Part shown: positions 1 through 5,621 of the stretch, one piece after another
Numbering within the stretch: the stretch's first letter is position 1
Layout: the number at the start of each line of letters is the position of its first letter
Assembly: GCA_937967725.1 (NCBI GenBank)
Contig: CALBSY010000014.1
Coordinates: 1-7,100, forward strand
Reading direction: 5' to 3'
Length of the DNA: 7,100 bases
From: an uncultured Alphaproteobacteria bacterium
GTDB lineage: Bacteria; Pseudomonadota; Alphaproteobacteria; Caulobacterales; Aquidulcibacteraceae
Notes under the pieces: model-generated
Databases searched by the model: none
Seen by the model: the letters and a program-made list of their open reading frames with translations, nothing else
What the model was told of the DNA's origin: nothing
Translations under genes and position numbers: made by a program

Positions 1-413
1 CCGGCCGCTGGGAGCGCGAAGCGAAGAACCAGAAGACCTTGACCGACGCGCTCGTGCGGGTGGGCGATATCAGCTTCGAAAGGAAGGCGCGCCGTTTTGC
101 GCTGCTCATGAACCGCTTCCGCTGGGAGGAAGCCGGCGAGAGTGGGCCGTTTGAGCGCGTGCGCGCTGCGCTATCCTTTGAGGGCGTGCTCAGCGTGAAG
201 AGCAGAAAAGTGCGGTTGGACGAACCCGAGGCGTTGGCTTCGTTGCTCTCGATCGGCTTTACCCCGGCAGAAGAACCTCCGGGCGGCGAAGTGCGGTTGG
301 TTCTGGCCGGCGGCGGCGAGATTGTGCTTCATGTTGAATGCCTGGACGCGCTGTTGATGGACCTGGGGGCGGCCTGGCGTACGCCGCGCCGGCCCGATCA
401 CGAAGAGGCGTGA
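1..413 (+). CDS. DUF2948 family protein, 5' end missing or frame-broken
   Basis: The frame ending at TGA 411-413 encodes a protein I recognise as DUF2948, a family of unknown function of roughly 140-150 residues found mainly in Alphaproteobacteria. Visible hallmarks are the early block LVRVGDISF, then RRFALLMNRFRWEE, and the C-terminal stretch ECLDALLMDLGAAWRTP. The frame is open to the left edge, and the only formal start inside the window is TTG at 39, which would give 124 residues and lack the family N-terminus. The in-frame codons before 39 do not resemble the family. The frame beginning at base 2 does, reading SEEPEDL where family members usually have D-x-EDL. So the real N-terminus may lie in another frame, separated by a small deletion near 37-41 (see findings). 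The next gene starts three bases after the stop, which suggests one transcript. Family assignment is fairly secure; the start is not. Confidence 0.75.
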   Translation, partial: GRWEREAKNQKTLTDALVRVGDISFERKARRFALLMNRFRWEEAGESGPFERVRAALSFEGVLSVKSRKVRLDEPEALASLLSIGFTPAEEPPGGEVRLVLAGGGEIVLHVECLDALLMDLGAAWRTPRRPDHEEA

Positions 414-416
414 TCG

Positions 417-893
417 GTGAGCGAAGAACGCAACCGCCTTGTAGATGTGACGCTGGATGAGGACTCGCTGGCGCCGGCTTCCTCCAACGCCGAGCACGAG
501 CGGCGCATCGCACTGTTCGACCTGAAAGAGTCCAATAGTTTCGAGGTCGTGGGCGCCGATAGCGGTCCTTATCTGCTGCGCATCGCGCTCACCGACGGAC
601 GCATGGCGTTCGATGTGAGCGCCGAAAACGGCGAACGCGTATGCTTGCACCACGTGCCGATGGCGGCGGTGCGCAAGCTGATCAAGGATTATTGTATGAT
701 CTGCGACAGCTATCACGCCGCTATTCGCACTGCTGCGCCGAGCCAGATCGAGGCGATCGATATGGGCCGTCGCGGTTTGCATAACGAAGCCGCAGAGGTG
801 CTGGTCGAGGCGCTCGAAGAGAAACTGAAGGTCGACCTCGAAACAGCGCGGCGTCTATTCACGCTGATGTGCGCTCTGCACGTGCGGGGCTAA
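417..893 (+). CDS. UPF0262 family protein
   Basis: This 158-residue protein matches the UPF0262 family, conserved in Alphaproteobacteria and of unknown function, over its whole length. Recognisable blocks are RLVDVTLDE (residues 7-15), EHERRIALFDL (26-36), NSFEVVG (40-46), KDYCMICDSYHAAIRTA (90-106), PSQIEAIDMGRRGLHNE (108-124) and ARRLFTL (144-150). Length and both ends look normal, so this neighbour of damaged genes is intact. The start is GTG at 417, three bases after the DUF2948 stop, with GAAGAGG at 402-408 as a plausible Shine-Dalgarno. There is no signal peptide or membrane segment, so it is probably cytoplasmic. From memory, hisD usually lies just upstream of this gene in related genomes, but here the upstream neighbour is DUF2948. 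The phosphatase gene starts five bases downstream, implying co-transcription. Confidence 0.92.
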   Translation: MSEERNRLVDVTLDEDSLAPASSNAEHERRIALFDLKESNSFEVVGADSGPYLLRIALTDGRMAFDVSAENGERVCLHHVPMAAVRKLIKDYCMICDSYHAAIRTAAPSQIEAIDMGRRGLHNEAAEVLVEALEEKLKVDLETARRLFTLMCALHVRG

Positions 894-898
894 AGCCC

Positions 899-1357
899 AT
901 GCCTGAGGGGGCGCCCAATTCGGTATTGTTCGCGTGCACGCACAACAGCATTCGTTCGCCAATGGCGGCGGCGCTGATGCGGCTGCGCTACGGTCCGTTG
1001 ACCAGAGTAGACAGCTGTGGCCTACGCCCCAGCGAGGAAGTGTCCGCGATGGCCGCGTTCGTGATGGACGAGATCGGCGCTGACATCTCAAGCTGGACGC
1101 CCAAGGGCTTCGAAACGTTCGCAAGCGAGTATTATGAGGACGGGCCTTTCGACCTCATTATCTCGCTGAGCCCAGAGGCCCACCACACGGCGCTCGGGCT
1201 CGTCCCTCAGCTGGCGGCCGCGGCCGAGTACTGGCCCACTTTCGATCCCTCCCTGGCGGAAGGTTCGCGTGAGCAGGTCCTGACGGAGTACCGGACGGTC
1301 AGGGATGGACTGGATAAGCGCATTGCGGCGCGTTTTCCCCGCCCGTCGACGGGATAG
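899..1357 (+). CDS. Low-molecular-weight protein tyrosine phosphatase family protein (arsenate reductase-like)
   Basis: With the ATG at 899 the protein has 152 residues, the size of the low-Mr phosphatase/arsenate reductase fold. The N-terminal strand VLFACTHNSIRS holds the phosphate-binding loop C-x5-R-S, with Cys13 as likely nucleophile and Arg19 as phosphate ligand. A late Asp-Pro (D116-P117, in YWPTFDPS) fits the general-acid loop. The second Cys (C40) is not placed like the redox triad of a thioredoxin-coupled arsenate reductase, so a phosphatase-like role is more likely, though the substrate is unknown. I prefer 899 over an in-frame ATG at 869 because 869 lies inside the UPF0262 gene and adds residues unlike the family, while 899 lies five bases after that stop. 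The stop is TAG (1355-1357), showing that amber terminates normally here. This gene next to infA is a recurring alphaproteobacterial arrangement, from memory. Confidence 0.87.
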   Translation: MPEGAPNSVLFACTHNSIRSPMAAALMRLRYGPLTRVDSCGLRPSEEVSAMAAFVMDEIGADISSWTPKGFETFASEYYEDGPFDLIISLSPEAHHTALGLVPQLAAAAEYWPTFDPSLAEGSREQVLTEYRTVRDGLDKRIAARFPRPSTG

Positions 1358-1374
1358 CCCGAGCCGACTATAAG
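1346..1374 (+). promoter_or_regulatory. Candidate sigma70-type promoter for infA
   Basis: TCGACG at 1346-1351 and TATAAG at 1369-1374 are separated by exactly 17 bases. They match TTGACA/TATAAT at four and five of six positions. The expected transcription start near 1381 would give infA a leader of about 32 bases. The -35 box lies in the last codons of the phosphatase gene and the -10 box in the 55-base gap before infA, the largest gap in the + strand cluster. An internal promoter for the abundant IF-1 is reasonable. This is inferred from pattern only. Confidence 0.45.
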
Positions 1375-1403
1375 GCGGCGCGCCCCGAATCTGGGCTCGC
1401 AAT

Positions 1404-1410
1404 GGAGAGA
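1404..1410 (+). promoter_or_regulatory. Shine-Dalgarno of infA
   Basis: GGAGAGA lies five bases before the ATG at 1413. It is the clearest ribosome-binding site in the + strand cluster and confirms the infA start. Confidence 0.75.
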
Positions 1411-1412
1411 GA

Positions 1413-1631
1413 ATGGCCAAGGAAGAATTATTGGAGTTTTCCGGAACGGTGGTTGAGCTTTTGCCCAACGCAACATTCCGCGTGAAGCTGGAGAACGACC
1501 ACGAGATCATCGCCCACACCGCCGGCAAGATGTGTAAGAATCGCATCCGCGTGCTGGCGGGAGACAAGGTGCTGGTGGAGATGACGCCGTATGATCTGAC
1601 CAAGGGGCGGATCACGTACAGGTTCAAGTAA
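1413..1631 (+). CDS. infA: Translation initiation factor IF-1
   Basis: This 72-residue protein is IF-1, the OB-fold factor that binds the 30S A site with IF-2 and IF-3 during initiation. Length and ends are canonical: MAKEE at the start, then LLPNATFRVKLEN (residues 16-28), HEIIAHTAGKM (30-40) and TPYDLTKGRITYRFK (58-72). The frame is complete. One residue stands out. Position 41, inside the usual K-M-R-K-N motif, is Cys (codon TGT) instead of the nearly invariant Arg; that loop inserts into helix 44 of 16S rRNA. CGT to TGT is a single transition. Asp29 instead of Gly is common in alphaproteobacterial IF-1, from memory. The gene has its own Shine-Dalgarno and probably its own promoter. Its TAA overlaps the next ATG by one base. 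Confidence 0.97.
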   Translation: MAKEELLEFSGTVVELLPNATFRVKLENDHEIIAHTAGKMCKNRIRVLAGDKVLVEMTPYDLTKGRITYRFK

Positions 1632-2503
1632 TGGCTCAGGGTTCGCTCCACCGCGCGATCGTTGTCACCGGCGCTTCGACCGGCATTGGCCGCGCTGCCG
1701 TTGCGAAGGCTGTGCGGGAGGGTGCGCACGTGTTCGCCAGCGTGCGCAAACAGGAAGATGCTGACGGCCTAAAGAGCGAATTCGGCGAGGCAGTAACGCC
1801 GCTTCTGTTCGACGTTGTCGATGAGGCGGGCGTTCGCGCCGGCGCCGCACAGGTGGCGGACGCGTTGGGAGACCGCAAGCTCTTCGGGCTGGTGAACAAC
1901 GCTGGCATCGCCGTGCCCGGTCCGCTCTTGCACATTTCATCGGAAGAGTTGCAGCGTCAGCTCGATGTGAACGTTCTGGGCGTGCATCGCGTGACGGTGG
2001 CGTTCACGCCGCTGCTCGGTGCGGATAGGGACCGGCGTGGCAAAGCCGGCCGCATAGTCATGATTTCTTCCGTTGGCGGCCAGCGCGCGATGCCGTTCCT
2101 TGGCCCTTACAGCGCCTCGAAGTTCGCTATCGAGGGTTATTCCGAGTCACTGCGCCGAGAACTCATGTTGTACGGCATCGACGTGATCGTGATCGGACCA
2201 GGCGCTATCGCAACGCCGATCTGGGACAAGGCCGAGCAAAACGATCTGAAACGCTTCTCCAACACAGCGTATGGGGACGCCGCAGAACGGGTCGCGGACT
2301 ACATGGTCAAGCAAGGCCGCCAAGGCTTGCCCGCCTCGGAGGTTGGCGATCTTATCTGGCGCTGTCTGACCGATCCGAATCCCAAGGTTCGCTACGCTAT
2401 TCTGCGTAACGAGTTCATGGATCGCACTCTGCCTGGCCTGTTGCCGAAACGCTTCATCGATCGCACCGTTGCGAAACGTTTGGGTTTTCTAGACCGCTCA
2501 TGA
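1631..2503 (+). CDS. Short-chain dehydrogenase/reductase (SDR)
   Basis: This 290-residue classical SDR should be an NAD(P)(H)-dependent oxidoreductase acting on an alcohol or carbonyl that the sequence does not reveal. The Rossmann motif TGASTGIG is at residues 13-20, NNAG at 89-92, and the catalytic set is N114, S147, Y160 and K164 (Y-S-A-S-K). Arg39 and Lys40 after the second strand, with no acidic residue there, suggest NADP(H), which is an inference. The C-terminal part after residue 190 is longer than in the shortest (about 250-residue) SDRs and resembles retinol dehydrogenase-type members. There is no signal peptide. The ATG at 1631 overlaps the infA stop (TAATG), and the stop overlaps the maf start (ATGA), so translation is probably coupled on both sides. 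In related genomes I expect maf directly after infA, so this gene looks like a lineage-specific insertion into the operon. Confidence 0.93.
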   Translation: MAQGSLHRAIVVTGASTGIGRAAVAKAVREGAHVFASVRKQEDADGLKSEFGEAVTPLLFDVVDEAGVRAGAAQVADALGDRKLFGLVNNAGIAVPGPLLHISSEELQRQLDVNVLGVHRVTVAFTPLLGADRDRRGKAGRIVMISSVGGQRAMPFLGPYSASKFAIEGYSESLRRELMLYGIDVIVIGPGAIATPIWDKAEQNDLKRFSNTAYGDAAERVADYMVKQGRQGLPASEVGDLIWRCLTDPNPKVRYAILRNEFMDRTLPGLLPKRFIDRTVAKRLGFLDRS

Positions 2504-3057
2504 AGCAGCGCTTGGTGTTGGCGAGCGCGAGTCCGCGCCGGCTAGCGCTGCTGGCGCAAATCGGCATCGTGCCGGACGCGGTCCTTCCCGCCGATATCGA
2601 CGAGACGCCGCTGAACAAGGAGGCGCCGCGCGCGCTGGCGTTGCGGCTGGCGCGCGCGAAGGCCGAGGCTGTCAATGTGGGCGACGCGGTCGTGCTGGCG
2701 GCGGACACGGTCGTGGCGGTCGGAAGGCGAGTGCTGCCGAAAGTGGAGTTAGAGCAAGAGGCGCGCGCGTGCCTGGCGCTGCTTTCGGGGCGTGGACACC
2801 GTGTGTTCACGGGTATTGCGGTGCGCAGTTTCGATGACGTGCGCACGCGCCGTGTGGAGCTGCGCGTGAGTTTTGAACATCTGTCGCCGGCAGAGATCGA
2901 TGCCTAGGGCGGCAGCCGCTAGTGGCAGGGCAAAGCTGGAGGTTACGCCGCACAAGGCTTGGCGGGGCGATTCATCGTCAACATTGTTGGCTCATACTCG
3001 AACGTTGTCGGGTTGCCGCTGTACGAAACGGCGAACCTGATCGAAGGGCGCCGATGA
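2500..3057 (+). pseudogene. maf: maf nucleotide pyrophosphatase gene with two in-frame amber codons
   Basis: Maf proteins hydrolyse dTTP/UTP or modified nucleoside triphosphates to monophosphates, a cytoplasmic house-cleaning role. The frame from ATG 2500 opens with LASASPRRLALL (S9-x-S-x-R-R14) and PADIDETP, and has AADTVV with the likely catalytic D69. It then meets TAG at 2905-2907 (codon 136) and TAG again at 2920-2922 (codon 141). The same frame continues with unmistakable Maf sequence: WQGKAGGYAAQGLAG, then GSYSNVVGLPLYET, to a TGA at 3055-3057. Total length is 185 codons, close to the usual 190-200. Codons 136-142 align one for one with the family pattern Y-x-x-S-G-E-W, so Tyr and Glu became amber and Gly became Arg with no length change. 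The 135-residue product would lack the conserved Gln152 region of the active site. The end still overlaps the next ATG (ATGA). Gene identity is certain; whether the damage is real or a sequence error is open. Confidence 0.88.
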
Positions 3058-4136
3058 GCGAACGGTTGGAGACCTGGCTCGACGCGGCCGTCGGCGAAAC
3101 CCGTGAGGCGCTGCTGCGCGACGGGCGCCCGATTGCGCTGCGTATCGCGCGTGCGAGCGACGCGGGCCGCCGCGCACGCTGGGGCGAGGTGTATTGCGCG
3201 CGCATTCGTGAAGTCGATCGCCGCCGCCGCGGAGCTTTTCTCGATTTGGGGCTGCGCGACGAGCACGGCTTCCTGCCTCTCGGCGAGGACGGCCGCGCGC
3301 GTTTGCGCCGGGAGCGCGTTGTGCTGAAGGAAGGCGCAGGCGTCGCCGTCGCGATCACGCGGGAAGCGGCGCGCGGGAAGAACCCCGTCGTGGAGCTGCA
3401 GGAGCTGGGGCACGACGGCGAGCGGCCGCACTTGATAGCGCGGCACGACGTCGACGAGGAGTTGGTTCTTGCCAAACCCGCCGATGCATCCTTGCGGGCG
3501 AAACTCGATGCGGTGATTGAAGACGCCTCGGCGCGAACAGCGCCGATTCCCGGCGGCGGGGCGATCTCCATCGAACCGACCGCTGCGCTGGTCGCCGTTG
3601 ATGTGGACGCTGGCGCCCGCGTAGGCGCGGGCGATCCTGAGCGGTTCGCGCTTGATCTCAACATCGCTGCCGCCGGCGAAGCCGCCCGACAGATCCGGTT
3701 GCGCAATCTCGGGGGTGTGATCGCTATTGATTTTGTCTCGATGCGCGCCAAGTCGCACGGCAGGCAATTGGAGGAGGCAGTGCGGGCGGCGTTTGCCGAC
3801 GATCCGTGGACCGTGCAGTTCGGAGCGCTATCGCGCTTCGGCGTCTTCGATCTTGCGCGCGCACAATTGCGGCGCCCGTTGCATGAGCACTTGCGCGACG
3901 CCGATGGGCGGCTCAGCGTCGAAACCGTGGCGCTGATGGCGCTGCGCGCTATCGAGCGCGAGGCGCGCGCCAGCTCCGGACGCCAGATCGCGTGCACTGT
4001 GGCGCCGGAGGTTAAAGCTTGGCTCGATGCAGGCGAGATCGACTGGCGCAATGAACTCAGCGGCCGCATCGGCATGCGCTGGAGCATCGACGCGACGCCG
4101 GGGCCGCGCGACAAGATCGACGCGAGGGCGCTGTGA
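3054..4136 (+). CDS. Ribonuclease E/G family protein, short form
   Basis: The ATG at 3054, preceded by GAAGGG at 3043-3048, gives 360 residues. The N-terminal region has the S1-like pattern GEVYCARIREVD...RGAFLDLG...HGFLPL (residues 44-76). The DNase I-like catalytic part follows: ISIEPTAALVAVDVDAG (171-187), then ARQIRLRNLGGVIAIDFVSM (211-230) and SRFGVFDLARAQL (260-272). D183 and D226 align with the metal-binding Asp303 and Asp346 of E. coli RNase E. The position of Asn305 is Asp185 here. The zinc-link CPxCxG that joins RNase E/G protomers is missing, and only two Cys are present (C48, C314), so quaternary structure must differ. This short paralogue preceding yacG is, from memory, typical of Alphaproteobacteria; its RNA targets are unknown. 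An open frame extends upstream to 2922 but only overlaps the maf C-terminus, so I rejected those starts. Confidence 0.9.
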   Translation: MSERLETWLDAAVGETREALLRDGRPIALRIARASDAGRRARWGEVYCARIREVDRRRRGAFLDLGLRDEHGFLPLGEDGRARLRRERVVLKEGAGVAVAITREAARGKNPVVELQELGHDGERPHLIARHDVDEELVLAKPADASLRAKLDAVIEDASARTAPIPGGGAISIEPTAALVAVDVDAGARVGAGDPERFALDLNIAAAGEAARQIRLRNLGGVIAIDFVSMRAKSHGRQLEEAVRAAFADDPWTVQFGALSRFGVFDLARAQLRRPLHEHLRDADGRLSVETVALMALRAIEREARASSGRQIACTVAPEVKAWLDAGEIDWRNELSGRIGMRWSIDATPGPRDKIDARAL

Positions 4137-4309
4137 GCGAAGGCAAGTGTGTCATTTGCGGCAAGCCGCAGGATCCGGGTTTCCGTCCGTTCTGCTCGAA
4201 GCGCTGCGCCGACGTGGATTTGAACCGCTGGTTCTCGGGAAAGTACGCCATCCCAGTCGTGGAAGAGGAGCGGGAGCCGGGCGACGAGAACGAGGCGGAT
4301 AAGAGCTAA
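4133..4309 (+). CDS. yacG: YacG zinc-binding protein, DNA gyrase inhibitor family
   Basis: This 58-residue gene starts at GTG 4133, overlapping the RNase stop as GTGA, with GAGGG at 4124-4128 four bases upstream. The protein has the YacG zinc finger: C6-x2-C9 and C21-S-K-R-C25, followed by DLNRWFSGKYAIP (residues 29-41) and an acidic tail. E. coli YacG binds the GyrB C-terminal domain and blocks DNA binding by gyrase; the same role is inferred here. It is the last gene of the + strand cluster, and its final four bases are shared with the end of the opposing DUF4112 gene. Size and all four zinc ligands are normal for the family. Confidence 0.93.
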   Translation: MSEGKCVICGKPQDPGFRPFCSKRCADVDLNRWFSGKYAIPVVEEEREPGDENEADKS

Positions 4310-4698
4310 CGCCGCGCGCGCCGCTCAAGGTGACGCATGAGGAGGCGGACGTTCTTGGCGTTTGACTTGTAGGCGAAGTCGCAAATGTCGCCGACGAGTG
4401 GAATCGCGCCGAGCAGAGTGTCCACGAAAACGTTCCATCCCATACGCAGGAGCAGCCATCGTGATGCGCCGAGTTGGTGGGCGCGGCCGATGATATAAAC
4501 GCTGAGAAGTGCAGTGATCCCATCGCCGATCCCGGGAATGAGGCCGATGACGGAGTCGAGGCCGAAGCGCCATCCCAAACCGGGAAGAACGAACTTAGTG
4601 TCGAGCCATTCGGCGAGCCGCTCGATGTCGGCGGTGTCGCGTCTCGCCTCGCCAGGCAGCAGGATTTCGCCTTCCAGGACACGCGATGACTCGGGCAT
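4306..4698 (-). CDS. DUF4112 domain-containing membrane protein
   Basis: This 130-residue protein belongs to DUF4112, small membrane proteins of unknown function. It carries the family's duplicated glycine/proline hairpin motif: GLIPGIGD at residues 52-59 and GAIPLVGD at 97-104, each next to a hydrophobic stretch (about 47-72 and 82-108). The N-terminal 40 residues are charged and probably cytoplasmic, and the C-terminus is strongly basic (HLERRARR), fitting an inner-membrane protein with a cytoplasmic tail. The ATG at 4698 has only a weak GGA nearby. The stop is TAG, read on the - strand at 4308-4306, within the yacG stop region. It lies 41 bases downstream of xth on the same strand, so it may share that transcript. 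Confidence 0.87.
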   Translation of the reverse strand: MPESSRVLEGEILLPGEARRDTADIERLAEWLDTKFVLPGLGWRFGLDSVIGLIPGIGDGITALLSVYIIGRAHQLGASRWLLLRMGWNVFVDTLLGAIPLVGDICDFAYKSNAKNVRLLMRHLERRARR

Positions 4699-4739
4699 GA
4701 TCCGTCAACGGGCCGGCTGCATCGGAGGTTCCGGCGTGC

Positions 4740-5430
4740 TTAGTCTTCAAACGTCGCCACAATCGGTACGTGATCGCTAGCCTTTTCCAGGCCGCGCGCC
4801 GGTTTGAAAATCTCGACGTTCCCGAGTTTGTCCGCGGCCTGCGGCGACAACAACAAATGATCGATGCGGATGCCGTGGTCCTTCTGCCAAGCGCCCGCCT
4901 GGTAATCCCAGAACGTATATTTGTGGGCGGCGCCGTCGGCCTGCATGTAAGCGTCGGACAGTCCGAGGTTTTGCAACGCGCGGTAGGCGGCGCGTGTTTC
5001 GGGTTGGAACAGGGCGTCGCCGGTCCATGCTGCTGGATCGTGGCAATCCACTTCGCGTGGGATCAGGTTGTAGTCGCCGGCGCTGGCAAAGCGCTCTTCT
5101 AGCTTAAGCAGCGACGCGCACCGGCCCGCCCGGAGCGGCGATGACGGCTTCGATGTAACGCGCGTGTTCATGGTCGAGGCCCGGAATGCCGCGAATGAAT
5201 TCCTCGATGCGATGCTTGGAGAGGATGGCGACGCCGTTATAGCTCTTTTGCCCGTAGGTTTCGACGTTGTAGCCCAACGACTCGAATTCGAGGCGCGGGA
5301 AGCGCGCGTCCTCGCATTTGATTTCCTGCAGACACCAGATGTCGGCGCCGACCTGTTCGAACACTTTGAGCGCCGTGGGCAGGCGCGCCATGATCGAGTT
5401 GACGTTCCAGGCGGCGATTTTAAGGGCCAT
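4740..5430 (-). pseudogene. xth: Exodeoxyribonuclease III gene with internal deletion and frameshift
   Basis: The family enzyme is the AP endonuclease/3'-exonuclease of base-excision repair. The first part (5430 to about 5110) starts MALKIAAWNVNSI, with the catalytic Asn in WNVN, then LQEIKCED with the metal-binding Glu, KSYNGVAILSK, and ARYIEAVIAAPGGPVRVA, and then stops at TAA 5106-5104. The second part is in another frame, from about 5108 to TAA at 4742-4740. It begins LLKLEERFASAGDYN and continues through PREVDCHDPAAW, GDALFQPETR, YTFWDYQAGAWQKDHGIRIDH and KASDHVPI. Between RVA and LLKLEE a normal enzyme has about 31 residues, including the YLPNGN segment with the catalytic Tyr (Tyr109 in E. 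coli). These are absent, and one leftover base shifts the frame, fitting loss of about 95 bases. The pieces total about 229 residues against 255-268 normally. The enzyme should be inactive unless the scar is an assembly error. Confidence 0.88.
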
Positions 5431-5461
5431 GCGCGAGGCTTAGCCGCGCGGGGCCGGCCGT

Positions 5462-5611
5462 TCAACTGAACCAGCCCAGTGCGACCGCGGCAAAGCCGAT
5501 TAAGACGAGCAGCACGCCGAAGGCGAGGATGTAGCGCACGTGGTGGCCCGTCTCGCCGCTGCGAGCCTCGTCCTGGTTCATCTCAACATGGTCGCCGACC
5601 TTGCGGGACAT
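5462..5611 (-). CDS. Small single-span membrane protein
   Basis: From the ATG at 5611 this is a 49-residue protein. A polar N-terminal half contains the pattern RSGETGHHVRY (residues 17-27), and one strong hydrophobic helix follows (about 28-47, ILAFGVLLVLIGFAAVALGW), ending almost at the C-terminus. Topology is probably N-terminus inside. I chose 5611 over an in-frame ATG at 5674 because a textbook GGAGG (read on the - strand from 5621-5617) sits five bases before it. The extra 21 residues of the longer form look like translated leader. I do not recognise a named family; short alphaproteobacterial proteins with a TGHxVRY-then-helix pattern seem familiar, but no function can be assigned. It lies 31 bases upstream of xth on the same strand and probably leads that transcript. 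Confidence 0.68.
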   Translation of the reverse strand: MSRKVGDHVEMNQDEARSGETGHHVRYILAFGVLLVLIGFAAVALGWFS

Positions 5612-5616
5612 GGACG

Positions 5617-5621
5617 CCTCC
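5617..5621 (-). promoter_or_regulatory. Shine-Dalgarno deciding the start of the small membrane protein
   Basis: On the - strand these bases read GGAGG, five bases before the ATG at 5611. This supports the 49-residue form over the 70-residue form starting at 5674. Confidence 0.7.

Noticed and set aside
171..782. A 203-codon - strand frame opposite DUF2948/UPF0262, and a 255-codon one at 5802-6569
   Set aside because: Both oppose or overlap recognised genes and have shadow-like composition without motifs.
1358..1412. Hairpin (GAGCC/GGCTC) before infA as a terminator or riboswitch
   Set aside because: The arms are five bases with a long loop and no T-tract, too weak to call in GC-rich DNA.
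2905..2922. TAG as a sense codon (amber recoding or programmed readthrough) in maf
   Set aside because: TAG ends the phosphatase gene (1355-1357) and the DUF4112 gene (4308-4306) at the right family lengths, so amber is a stop here, and two close readthrough sites would be unusual.
2904..2922. Inverted-repeat appearance (CTAG...CTAG with GCGGC/GCCGC) at the double amber site as a mobile-element scar or regulatory hairpin
   Set aside because: The perfect arms are only five bases with a one-base centre, no target duplication or length change is present, and the maf frame length is preserved.
2922..3053. Upstream extension of the RNase E/G gene to 2922
   Set aside because: The extra residues are maf C-terminal sequence read in another frame. 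ATG 3054 has a Shine-Dalgarno, and its MSERLETWLDAAVGETREALL start looks like the family.
2943..4114. Long open frames of 274 and 378 codons on the - strand opposite the RNase gene
   Set aside because: Their translations are low-complexity Arg/Ser/Ala-rich with no family resemblance. They mirror GC-rich codons of a confidently identified gene.
4740..5465. A single 241-codon - strand protein covering xth
   Set aside because: Only its second half is exonuclease III. The first half is an out-of-frame shadow of the true xth N-terminus, so it is evidence of a frameshift and not an intact gene.
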